Shown here in pieces: positions 14,965-23,695 of a stretch of DNA of 38,413 nt (position 1 is the stretch's first letter; every line of letters starts with the position of its first letter). The DNA comes from an uncultured Chlorobiota bacterium (GTDB lineage: Bacteria; Bacteroidota; Bacteroidia; Bacteroidales; JAADGE01): the NCBI GenBank assembly GCA_947311445.1, contig CAMZKV010000020.1, forward strand, positions 1 through 38,413. Direction: 5' to 3'. The notes beneath the pieces were generated by a model that was not told the origin of the DNA, did not search any database, and saw only the letters and a program-made list of their open reading frames with translations. The position numbers and the translations under genes are program-made.

Positions 14965-17900
14965 ATGGATATTTTTAAAACAAAAACAAAATCAAAAACA
15001 AACGTTTTTATTAAACTCAGTTTTTTAATTACGTTTTTATTACTGATACAAAGTAATATTAATGCACAAAATGAAACAAAAACAGTTTCAGGAACTGTTA
15101 CTGCATCAAACACAAATGAAGCAATAATAGGTGCTACTATAATTGTACCTAATACCGACATTGCCACTTTAACCGACTGGAATGGGAAGTACATAATTGA
15201 AGTACCCTAAGTTACAAAAAGCATTCAAATTTCCTACATAGGGTATATCACTAAAACTATTGAAATAAACAATATAACAAAAATAGACATTCAACTTGAT
15301 ATTGATTTATTAGACTTAGATGAAGTTGTTGTTGTTGGATACGGCACTCAAAAAAAGAAAGATCTCACAGGCTCTGTATCAGTAGTTGATATGGATGAGG
15401 TAGCGAAAAAATCAGTAGGAACAATTGACCAAGCATTGCAAGGACAGATTGCAGGAGTTAGTGTAACATCAAATTCAGGATCTCCCGGAGGAGGTGTTAT
15501 GGTAAGAATTAGAGGCATAGGAACAATTAACGACTCGGAACCTCTTTATGTTGTTGATGGAATGATGGTTGACGATGTTGATTTTTTAAACACAAACGAC
15601 GTAGAATCAATTCAAGTACTTAAAGATGCATCTGCAACAGCAATTTACGGTTCAAGAGGTTCAAACGGTGTTGTAATTATTACCACAAAAAAAGGAAAAA
15701 AAGGCGGACAAGTTACTTTTAATTCATACTACGGAGTTCAAAATTTTTGGCGTTCAACAAATGTTCTTGATGCCCAAACTTGGGGAACTTTAAAAAATGA
15801 GGCAATGGTTGCAGCAGGAAATACTGCCCCGATAACCGACCCATCTGCATTAAAAAACACAGATTGGTTCAATGAAATTTCAAATAAAAATGCCGTTATA
15901 AACAGTAATGATATTTCTTTTTCAGGTGCAAATAAAAAAGGAAACTACTTTTTTAGTGCTAACACTTTTAATCAAGAAGGTATTGTTAAAAAAACAAGTT
16001 TCGACAGAATATCTTTTAGAGCAAACTCTTCATACAATGTGAAACCTTGGTTAAAAATTGGCGAAAACATTACTCTTGCCAAAGATAAGTACAAAAATGT
16101 TGCAGAACAAGACGAATGGACAAGTATAATTATTACCTCAATTGCAAAAGATCCTGCATCACAAGTTAAATATGATGACGGAACATATGCAGCAGGCACA
16201 TACAATGACACTTGGAACCCTGCTGCAATACTTGAATACACAAACAATAATGATGTAGTTTATAGAACAATCGGAAATATATTTGCAGACCTTAAAATAT
16301 CAAGAAATCTAAATTTTAAAACAAGATATTCTTTGGAATATTCTTTTGGAGAAACCGATGAATATAAACCTGTTTATTATGTAAGTTCTGTTCAACAAAA
16401 CTCAGTCAGCAATTTATTCAAAAATAATTCTAACAGACTTACAAAGCAATGGTCAAACACATTAAACTATAAAAAATCATACGGAGAACATACCGTTAAT
16501 GCTTTAATTGGTGCAGAAACATACAGTTTTGAATATAAGTACAATGGCATTTCAGTTAACAATGTTCCGTCAGACAACCCTGATATAAGATATATTGATA
16601 ATGCAACAGGAAATAATGCAGCAACTGTTTGGGGAAGTATAAGCCAAACAAAAATGTTATCATATTTAGCAAGAATTAATTATAACTATCTCAATAAATA
16701 TTTATTAACCGCAAATTTCAGAGCAGATGCCTCTTCAAAATTTCCTAAAAAGAATATTTGGGGATATTTTCCTTCATTCTCAGCAGGTTGGGTAATCTCA
16801 CAAGAAGGTTTTATGCAAAATTATGAAAATGTCAGCAACTTAAAACTAAGAGCAGGCTGGGGACAAATCGGAAATCAAGGAAGTGTTCCCCCCTATTCTG
16901 ATGTTACAACAGCAAGCTCAGGTGCAAATTATATTTGGGGAGGAAATCTAGTTTCAGGAAGTTCGTTTCCAAGCGTTGGAAATCCCGAATTAAAATGGGA
17001 AACTTCAACAACTACAAATTTAGGAATTGACTATGGCTTCTTTAAAGGAAAATTATCAGGAACAATTGAATACTTTATAAAAAACACAACTGATATGCTT
17101 ATGTCAAAACCAGTTCCTGCACAAACAGGTATTGAAGCACCTCCCGTTCAAAATGTTGGAGATATGAAAAATTCAGGAATAGAGTTTTCAACAGTTTATA
17201 CTAATTATGATAAAAAATTAAAATATTCATTTGGTCTTAATTTCAGTAAAATTAAGAACGAAGTTATAAGTCTTGGTGTTGAAGATGCTTTCATTGACGG
17301 TGCTCCTTTTATGAATTCTTATAATGTTACAAGAACTGTTGCAGGAAGACCAATTGCACAATTTTACGGATATAAAACAGACGGAATTTTTCAAAACCAA
17401 GCAGAAATTGATGCACAAACAGCCCAAACAAATGTTGCCCCCGGTGATGTTAGGTATGTTGATGCTGATAATGATGGAGAATTAGATTTTTTCTTCCTCG
17501 GTAGCCCGCTTCCGGAATACACTTTTGCTTTTAATGCAAACTTAATGTACGAAGGTTTTGATTTTAATTTAGCATTGCAAGGAGTTCAAGGAAATAAAAT
17601 TTTTAACGGAACATCTTTTTATAAAAGATCATCTACTGCAACTTGGAATCTAGGAAGTGATATGACAAACAGATGGACAGGTGAAGGCACACAAAACGAT
17701 GCTCGTTACCCCAGAATGAATGCTGCTGATGTTAACAATTCTTTAATGTCTGACAGATTTATTGAAGACGGTTCTTATTTAAGAATAAAAACGCTGCAAT
17801 TAGGTTACAGTTTAAGTTCATCAATTCTTAAAAAAACACATTTACAAAAATTACGTATTTATATAAATGCTCAAAACTTATATACACTTACAAAATATTC

Positions 17901-18015
17901 AGGACTAGATCCTGAAATTGGTACAAATAATTATAATCCGCTTGACATTGGAGTTGACAGAGGTTTTTATCCGCAAGCAAGAGTTTATAGTTTAGGAATT
18001 AATTTAACCTTTTAA
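14965..18015 (+). pseudogene. SusC/RagA-type TonB-dependent transporter interrupted by an in-frame TAA
   Basis: Read through, the frame spans 1016 residues, the usual size for SusC. It has a signal peptide (ending INAQ), a CarboxypepD_reg-like domain with SGTVTASNTNEAIIGAT, a TonB-box region DLDEVVVVGYG, a plug with GVMVRIRGIGT and LYVVDGM, and an outer-membrane barrel ending in SLGINLTF. TAA at 15208-15210 (codon 82) falls inside the CarboxypepD domain, just after GKYIIEVP and before the family-typical ISYIGY. The frame is open on both sides and the rest is well conserved. Reinitiation at the next good ATG (15391) would give a barrel without a signal peptide, which could not be exported. So the gene is either freshly inactivated, recoded, or carries a sequence error. 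The SusD gene follows 12 bases later and is intact. Confidence 0.82.
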
Positions 18016-18027
18016 AACATTAAAATT

Positions 18028-19503
18028 ATGAACATAAAAGAAATATTATTAAAATCATTATCGCTTTTACTTACAATAATTGTGATACAATCGTGTAATA
18101 CAAAAGATTTTTTAGATACTCCGCCTCCAACAATGGCAGATGCAGCTTATTTTGCAAATGATGATGCAGCATTAAATGCTTTGGCAGGAGTTTATGACCC
18201 TTTGGGAAGATATAATTATTCTCAATTAACAGAATGGGCAATTGGTGATGCTTGCTCCGATGATGCCGAAAAAGGCGGTGGCGGAGATGGTGACTATGCT
18301 GAAATTTTTGCTCTTACAACTTTCACTGCAAATGCCGAAAATCCGCTAGTTTATGAGAGATACAGAGATTTTTACATAGGAATAAACAGAGCAAATAAAT
18401 TAATAGAAGGTGTAAGCGGAAATGAATATGTTAACGATGCAGTTGAAAAAAGAGTTATTGCAGAAGCAAAATTTTTACGTGCTTTTTATCTTTTTAATTT
18501 AGTGAAAACTTTTGGAGGAGTTCCTATTGTTGACCACATTCTTGCTCCTTCGGAATATACTAATCCAAGAAATACTGTTGAAGAATGTTATGCTGCAATT
18601 GAAAAAGATTTAAAAGAAGCTGTTGTTGATTTACCGAAAAAAAGCGGTTTGTCTGCACAAGAAATAGGAAGAGCAACATGGGGTTCAGCAAAAGCACTAC
18701 TTGCAAAAACATATATCTTTGAAGAAAAATGGCAAGATGCTTATGATGCAGCAACAGAAGTTGTTAATTCCGGAGAATTTAATTTAGATCCTGATTACGG
18801 ACATCTTTTTACAATTGATGCTGACAACGGAATTGAAGCTGTTTTCGATATTCAATTTAAAGATTTTCAAATGCCGGGTTGGTTAAACGAAAATGAAGGA
18901 ACACATCTTGAAGTTATTATGAGAAGCCGTGATGACAGAAATGGAGGTTGGGGATTTGACCAACCAACACAAGATTTGTATGACGAATTTGAAGCATCTG
19001 ACCCAAGAAGAGACTCTACAATAATTACAGATATGGAAGTATTGTGGGCTGGAACCGACGATGAAGAAACTTTCTATACTTTACAAGACCCTGTACACAA
19101 TCCTGATAGTTACACGGGATATTACAATCAAAAAAGAGCATTGCCTGCAAGCCAAAGAGGAAACGGAGAAGACCAAGCAGGAATGAATTTACATGTTATT
19201 CGTTTTGCAGATGTATTATTATGGCAAGCAGAAGCAGCTGCACATACCGGCGGAGACTGGCAAACGCCCATAAACAGAATAAGAGCAAGAGTTGGTCTTG
19301 GAGCATCTCCTATTTCCGACCCATTAGATGCTGTATATCACGAAAGACGAGTTGAACTTGCAATGGAAGGACACAGATATTGGGATTTGATGAGAACAGG
19401 AAGGGGAAATTTAATTACCGGCTTTTCAGATAATAAAAGATACCTTCTTATTCCTCAAATTGAGATGAATCTTAATCCTAATTTAACACAAAATCCTTAT
19501 TAA
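18028..19503 (+). CDS. SusD/RagB-type surface glycan-binding lipoprotein
   Basis: The 491-residue protein has a lipobox (VIQSC near residue 23) and then NTKDFLDTPPP, the standard SusD opening. The body is tetratricopeptide-like, with the family string AEAKFLRAFYLFNLVKTFGG. The C-terminus has the hallmark ERRVELAMEGHRYWDLMRTG. SusD sits as a lid over SusC in the outer membrane and delivers oligosaccharides to it. Several aspartate/glutamate-rich stretches may line the ligand site. The reading frame is complete, in contrast to its SusC partner, which argues that the SusC stop is recent or artefactual. The ligand cannot be deduced. Confidence 0.93.
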   Translation: MNIKEILLKSLSLLLTIIVIQSCNTKDFLDTPPPTMADAAYFANDDAALNALAGVYDPLGRYNYSQLTEWAIGDACSDDAEKGGGGDGDYAEIFALTTFTANAENPLVYERYRDFYIGINRANKLIEGVSGNEYVNDAVEKRVIAEAKFLRAFYLFNLVKTFGGVPIVDHILAPSEYTNPRNTVEECYAAIEKDLKEAVVDLPKKSGLSAQEIGRATWGSAKALLAKTYIFEEKWQDAYDAATEVVNSGEFNLDPDYGHLFTIDADNGIEAVFDIQFKDFQMPGWLNENEGTHLEVIMRSRDDRNGGWGFDQPTQDLYDEFEASDPRRDSTIITDMEVLWAGTDDEETFYTLQDPVHNPDSYTGYYNQKRALPASQRGNGEDQAGMNLHVIRFADVLLWQAEAAAHTGGDWQTPINRIRARVGLGASPISDPLDAVYHERRVELAMEGHRYWDLMRTGRGNLITGFSDNKRYLLIPQIEMNLNPNLTQNPY

Positions 19504-19519
19504 ATTAAAAGCATATATT

Positions 19520-20362
19520 ATGAAACATATAAAATATATTACAGTAATACTTATTTTGGCGGTACTTTACTCTTGCCAACCGCAAAAAGACAAATTTGGC
19601 AGTCTTGGAAATCCTCCGACATCAGGAGAAATTAAAATTGATAATTCAGATCCATACAATCCGGTTTTTTCGGCTGTATCCGAAGGTGGATTTATTTATT
19701 TATGGAATTTAGGAAATGGCCAAACTGCAACAGGTCAAAAGGTTACATCATATTATCCATTTGCAGGTGATTATGGTATTTCATGCAAAATTTCAGGAAC
19801 AGGTGGAGAAGGTATAACAACAACAAAAACTTTTACCGTAGATAATAATGATCCAAAAGTTGCAAATATGCCTGTTTGGAAAGAACTTACAGGAGCAGGG
19901 GCAGGAACAACCTGGGTGTATAATACAGACCCCGCAACAGGTTCACCGGATTATTGCTACCAAACAGGAAATCAGGCAGAACTTGATAATTGGGACGGCA
20001 ACGGATGGCAACCAAGTTGGAGCTGGGGACAATGTGTACAAATAACTCCGGATATAAACGGTGAAATGGTTTTTGATTTAATAGGAGGAATAAATTATAC
20101 TTACCATCATGTTGAAGGCGATGCAGGTGTACACGGGACATTTATTCTTAATACTGAAAATATGACTTTAACAGTTAAAAATCCGTATATTCTTGATTAT
20201 AACATTGATTGTACAAACCCTGCCACTACGATAAACGGTGTTTACGAAATAAAACTTATTACAGAAGACCAATTAATTTTGTGGCAAGACCAATTAGATT
20301 CGGAAGAAACAGGCTGGGGATGGAGTTTTAAGAAAAAAGGAACAAATCCTGATATTCCGTAA
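19520..20362 (+). CDS. Surface glycan-binding lipoprotein candidate (PKD domain, SusE/F position)
   Basis: The 280-residue protein starts 16 bases after susD, the usual place for a SusE/F or other surface glycan-binding protein. It has a lipobox (AVLYSC near residue 18). A PKD/Ig-like domain (about 40-110) is shown by YLWNLGNGQTATGQKVTSYYPFAGDY. A C-terminal beta-rich domain (about 115-280) is very rich in tryptophan (NWDGNGWQPSWSWGQC, GWGWSFKK), as in carbohydrate-binding platforms. No catalytic motif is seen. I do not recognise a specific family for the second domain. Role by context: capturing the PUL substrate next to SusCD. Confidence 0.7.
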   Translation: MKHIKYITVILILAVLYSCQPQKDKFGSLGNPPTSGEIKIDNSDPYNPVFSAVSEGGFIYLWNLGNGQTATGQKVTSYYPFAGDYGISCKISGTGGEGITTTKTFTVDNNDPKVANMPVWKELTGAGAGTTWVYNTDPATGSPDYCYQTGNQAELDNWDGNGWQPSWSWGQCVQITPDINGEMVFDLIGGINYTYHHVEGDAGVHGTFILNTENMTLTVKNPYILDYNIDCTNPATTINGVYEIKLITEDQLILWQDQLDSEETGWGWSFKKKGTNPDIP

Positions 20363-20381
20363 AAAATATGATATTTTATAA

Positions 20382-20413
20382 ATATCTGTCTGTTTTAAAA
20401 AACAGGCAGATAT
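20382..20413 (+). terminator. Hairpin between the glycan-binding lipoprotein and the MFS gene
   Basis: atatctgtctgtttt (20382-20396) pairs with aaaacaggcagatat (20399-20413), with one G-T pair, giving a stem of about 14-15 bp and a two-base spacer. The following tract atttactt is only weakly T-rich, so it may act as a partial terminator or as a 3'-end stabilising hairpin for the SusCD transcript. Confidence 0.55.
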
Positions 20414-20442
20414 ATTTACTTAACAAAATTTAAAATAGTAAA

Positions 20443-21684
20443 ATGAAAAGAAATTATGCCATTGTTATACTTATACTTATAACATTTTTTGTTATATCAT
20501 TTTTAACAAATATTTTGGGAGCTTTAAATCCGAGTGTTTCATCAAGTTTTAATCTTAGTGAAACAATGGCCGGATTTCTTCCATTTTCATTCTTTATTGC
20601 CTATGGAGTAATGTCAATTCCGGCAGGTTTCTTATTAGAAAAATATGGTGCTAAAAAAATGATGATTTTTGCATTTGTTCTTGCATTATTTGGTTCAATT
20701 TTGTTTTCAAACTTACCATCTTTTAGTGTTTTTATTTTTTCACTATTTACAATAGGAACAGGAATGGCAATTTTACAAGTAGTTATAAACCCATTACTTA
20801 GAGTTGCCGGTGGGGAAGAACATTATGCTTTTACATCCGTTCTTGCTCAATTAATTTTTGGTGCAGCATCATTTATAAGTCCTAAAATTTATTCTTGGTT
20901 AGTAACAAACATAAATAATAACAGGCATGGTTTTTTTATAAAAACACTTTCGGATTTAACACCTGAAAGTATGTCGTGGATATCAATTTATTGGTTATTT
21001 GCAATTGCTAGTTTAATAATGATTGTTTTAATTTTGTTCTTTTCTTTTCCCAAAATAGAGCTTAAAGAAGACGAAAAAGTCGGAACAAAAGAAAGTTATT
21101 TAGATTTATTCAAAAACAAGTTAGTTATTCTGTATTTTCTGGGGATTTTTGCCTATGTAGGTGCAGAGCAAGGCATTTCATATTGGATGTCAAAGTTTCT
21201 GCAAGTTTATCATGGATTTGATTATGAAACAGTTGGGGCAAATTCAGTTGGGAATTTTTGGGGTCTGCTTACAATAGGCGGAATAATTGGTTTGGTTTTA
21301 CTAAAATTAATTGACAGTAAATTAGTGCTTAAAATATTTACAATTCTTGCTCTTCTAAGTTTAACTGGTGCATTATTCGGAACAGCACAAATTTCTTTAT
21401 ATTCATTTCAACTTAGCGGATTGTTTTTATCTGTAATGTATCCTATAATAATTTCATTAGCTTTAAATTCTATTTTAACGCATCACGGTTCATTTGCCGG
21501 AATTTTAATGACAGGAATAATGGGTGGTGCAGTTGTTCAGCTTTTAATAGGTTTTTTAAGCGACATTACATCTTTAAAAACAGGAATGTTCTTAAATTAT
21601 TTAGCACTTGCCTATGTTTTAAGTATTAGTTTTTGGGCTAAGCCAATTATAAAAAATAAGACTATTAAACTAAAAAACAATTAA
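20443..21684 (+). CDS. FucP-type (FHS family) MFS sugar:proton symporter
   Basis: The 413-residue inner-membrane protein has about 12 hydrophobic segments. The N-terminal half shows the FucP/NagP-like pattern: FLTNILGALNPSV in TM1, a loop with LLEKYGAKKMM in the place of the MFS motif A, and MAILQVVINPLLR. These carriers import free fucose, glucose/galactose or N-acetylglucosamine with protons. Here it would bring into the cytoplasm the monosaccharides released by the GH2 and other hydrolases, for the ROK kinase. The specificity is not deducible. It is the last gene of the cluster on this strand with an obvious sugar link. Confidence 0.85.
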   Translation: MKRNYAIVILILITFFVISFLTNILGALNPSVSSSFNLSETMAGFLPFSFFIAYGVMSIPAGFLLEKYGAKKMMIFAFVLALFGSILFSNLPSFSVFIFSLFTIGTGMAILQVVINPLLRVAGGEEHYAFTSVLAQLIFGAASFISPKIYSWLVTNINNNRHGFFIKTLSDLTPESMSWISIYWLFAIASLIMIVLILFFSFPKIELKEDEKVGTKESYLDLFKNKLVILYFLGIFAYVGAEQGISYWMSKFLQVYHGFDYETVGANSVGNFWGLLTIGGIIGLVLLKLIDSKLVLKIFTILALLSLTGALFGTAQISLYSFQLSGLFLSVMYPIIISLALNSILTHHGSFAGILMTGIMGGAVVQLLIGFLSDITSLKTGMFLNYLALAYVLSISFWAKPIIKNKTIKLKNN

Positions 21685-21776
21685 AATATTCTAATAATAA
21701 GACACAAACGACAAAAATATTGACACCAAAAAGCACGAACTAAAACAACACATACAAATTACATAATACTAGACAC

Positions 21777-23648
21777 ATGAAAAAAAATATTATTTTACTT
21801 ATTATTTTATTTCCTTTTTTTTCATTTTCACAAAATGTTACAATTAATAGCACAGGAAATACAGGAAATGCCTCTGCAGGTTTAGATGTTGATTTTAATA
21901 ATAAGGGTTTATTAATTCCCAGAATTGCACTTACGGGAAGCAATGATGTTGCTACTATTTCAAGTCCGGCAACGGGTTTGTTAATTTACAATACTGCAAA
22001 TATTGCCGGAGCAAATTCTGTGGTTAAGGGATTTTATTATTGGAACGGTAGTAAATGGTTGCAAATTACCGATGCCCAAAATAATAAGGATTGGCATTTA
22101 TACGGAAATTCAGCAACATCGTCTGCTACTGATTTTATTGGTACTACTGATGCCCAAGATTTGGTTTTTAAGACAAATAATACTGAGTTCATCAGACTCA
22201 CTCAAAAAGGACAAATTAAAATTACTAATACAGGAAATTCTGTTTTTATTGGTAACGGGGCAGGAGATAATGATGATTTAACAGATAATTATAATGTTTT
22301 TGTTGGAAATATGTCAGGCTTTACAAATACTGCTGGTGGATATGCTACTGCGGTAGGATACAATTCATTATATTCCAATTCAACCGGTGATTATAACACG
22401 GCAATTGGAGGAAATGCACTTTACACCAATTCAACAGGAAATCAAAATACAGCAACAGGTTTTCAAGCAATGTATGCCAATACGATAGGTAGTTATAATG
22501 CCGCTTTTGGTATTAATTCAATGAATGGAAATACAGAAGGAAATTACAACTCAGCTTTTGGTGCTTATTCATTATATACAAATACAACAGGAGGACAAAA
22601 CTCTGCCGATGGTTATTATGCTCTATACTCAAACACAACCGGAGAGCAGAATACAGCAAATGGAAACAATTCATTAAAATCTAATACAACGGGTAATTTG
22701 AATACGGCAGTTGGGTTTCAATCATTATACACAAACAATGATGCTCATTGGAATGTTGCTGTTGGAGCCAATGCTTTATATTCTAACGCTTCAGGAAAGC
22801 ATAATATAGGAATTGGGTTTCAGTCATTATATAGCAATACGGCTGATTATAATGTTTCTATTGGAAATAATTCGCTATATAGTAATTCAAGCGGACAAAT
22901 GAATACCGCTGTCGGATTTCAAACTTTAAATGCAAATACAACAGGATCGTATAATGTTGCTGTTGGCACAAATTCATTGCTTGTAAATACAGAAGGAGCT
23001 GATAATATAGCAATAGGTTATCAAGCACTAAAAAGTAATATAACGCATAATAATTCAACTGCTGTGGGGCATAATGCTTTACAAACAAGCAATGGAGATG
23101 GCAATACGGCTTTAGGATATAATGCAGATACAAATGTTAGTTATTTGTACAATGCAATGGCTTTGGGATATAATGCAGTAGTAACCGGAGCAAGTAAAGT
23201 ACGAGTTGGAAATACTTCCGTAACAGAAATTGGTGGACAAGTAGCTTGGTCAACCTTATCAGATGGACGTGTTAAAAATAATATTAAAGAAGATATTCCC
23301 GGATTGGCTTTTATTATAAAATTAAGACCAATTAGTTACCATATAGATGTAGATAAACAAAATCAATTAATCGATGTAAAGTCAGATAAGTTCAAAGGGA
23401 AATATGATATTGAACAAATAAAATTCTCCGGTTTTATAGCACAGGAAGTTGAACAAACAGCAAAAAATATAAATTATGATTTCAGTGGAATACATAAACC
23501 GCAACATTCAAAAGATTTATATTCAATTTCGTATGCCGAATTTGTAGTTCCATTAGTGAAGGCAGTACAGGAACAACAAATAGAGATAAATGATTTAAAA
23601 AAAGTTATTCAAGACTTAAAATCTGAACTAAAAGAAATGAAAAAATAA
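21777..23648 (+). CDS. Secreted beta-roll adhesin/tail-fibre-like protein with S74 intramolecular chaperone
   Basis: The 623-residue protein has a signal peptide (ending FSFSQ). Residues about 180-450 consist of roughly 15 imperfect 17-residue repeats of the form G-N-x-LY-x-N-x-TG-x-x-NTA-x-G, like the left-handed beta-roll of YadA-type heads. The C-terminus is a peptidase S74 domain: Ser495 and Lys500 in SDGRVK match the Ser-Lys pair used for self-cleavage in phage endosialidase chaperones. FSGFIAQEVE and YAEFVVPLVKAVQEQQIE are further family strings, and a coiled coil ends the chain. Such proteins trimerise and then cleave off the chaperone. No membrane anchor or T9SS tail is visible. Role unknown; adhesion or a surface fibre is the likely category. 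The neighbouring PUL ends 92 bases upstream. Confidence 0.85.
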   Translation: MKKNIILLIILFPFFSFSQNVTINSTGNTGNASAGLDVDFNNKGLLIPRIALTGSNDVATISSPATGLLIYNTANIAGANSVVKGFYYWNGSKWLQITDAQNNKDWHLYGNSATSSATDFIGTTDAQDLVFKTNNTEFIRLTQKGQIKITNTGNSVFIGNGAGDNDDLTDNYNVFVGNMSGFTNTAGGYATAVGYNSLYSNSTGDYNTAIGGNALYTNSTGNQNTATGFQAMYANTIGSYNAAFGINSMNGNTEGNYNSAFGAYSLYTNTTGGQNSADGYYALYSNTTGEQNTANGNNSLKSNTTGNLNTAVGFQSLYTNNDAHWNVAVGANALYSNASGKHNIGIGFQSLYSNTADYNVSIGNNSLYSNSSGQMNTAVGFQTLNANTTGSYNVAVGTNSLLVNTEGADNIAIGYQALKSNITHNNSTAVGHNALQTSNGDGNTALGYNADTNVSYLYNAMALGYNAVVTGASKVRVGNTSVTEIGGQVAWSTLSDGRVKNNIKEDIPGLAFIIKLRPISYHIDVDKQNQLIDVKSDKFKGKYDIEQIKFSGFIAQEVEQTAKNINYDFSGIHKPQHSKDLYSISYAEFVVPLVKAVQEQQIEINDLKKVIQDLKSELKEMKK

Positions 23649-23695
23649 TAGGAATTTTTTGGTTTATGCAATAGATTATTTATTTGGTTTTAACT

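Noticed and set aside
12997..18015. Alternative genetic code or stop-codon recoding to explain TGA and TAA
   Set aside because: Two different stop codons are involved, each once, both are used as normal terminators in other genes, and no SECIS-like or pseudoknot element was apparent.
22330..23200. DNA-level tandem repeat or CRISPR-like array in the S74 gene
   Set aside because: The periodicity is at protein level (17 residues) with diverged DNA; it encodes a beta-roll.
21777..23648. Prophage remnant because of the tail-fibre-like S74 domain
   Set aside because: No integrase, capsid, portal, terminase or lysis genes lie nearby, and the protein has a signal peptide, as cellular Bacteroidota members do.
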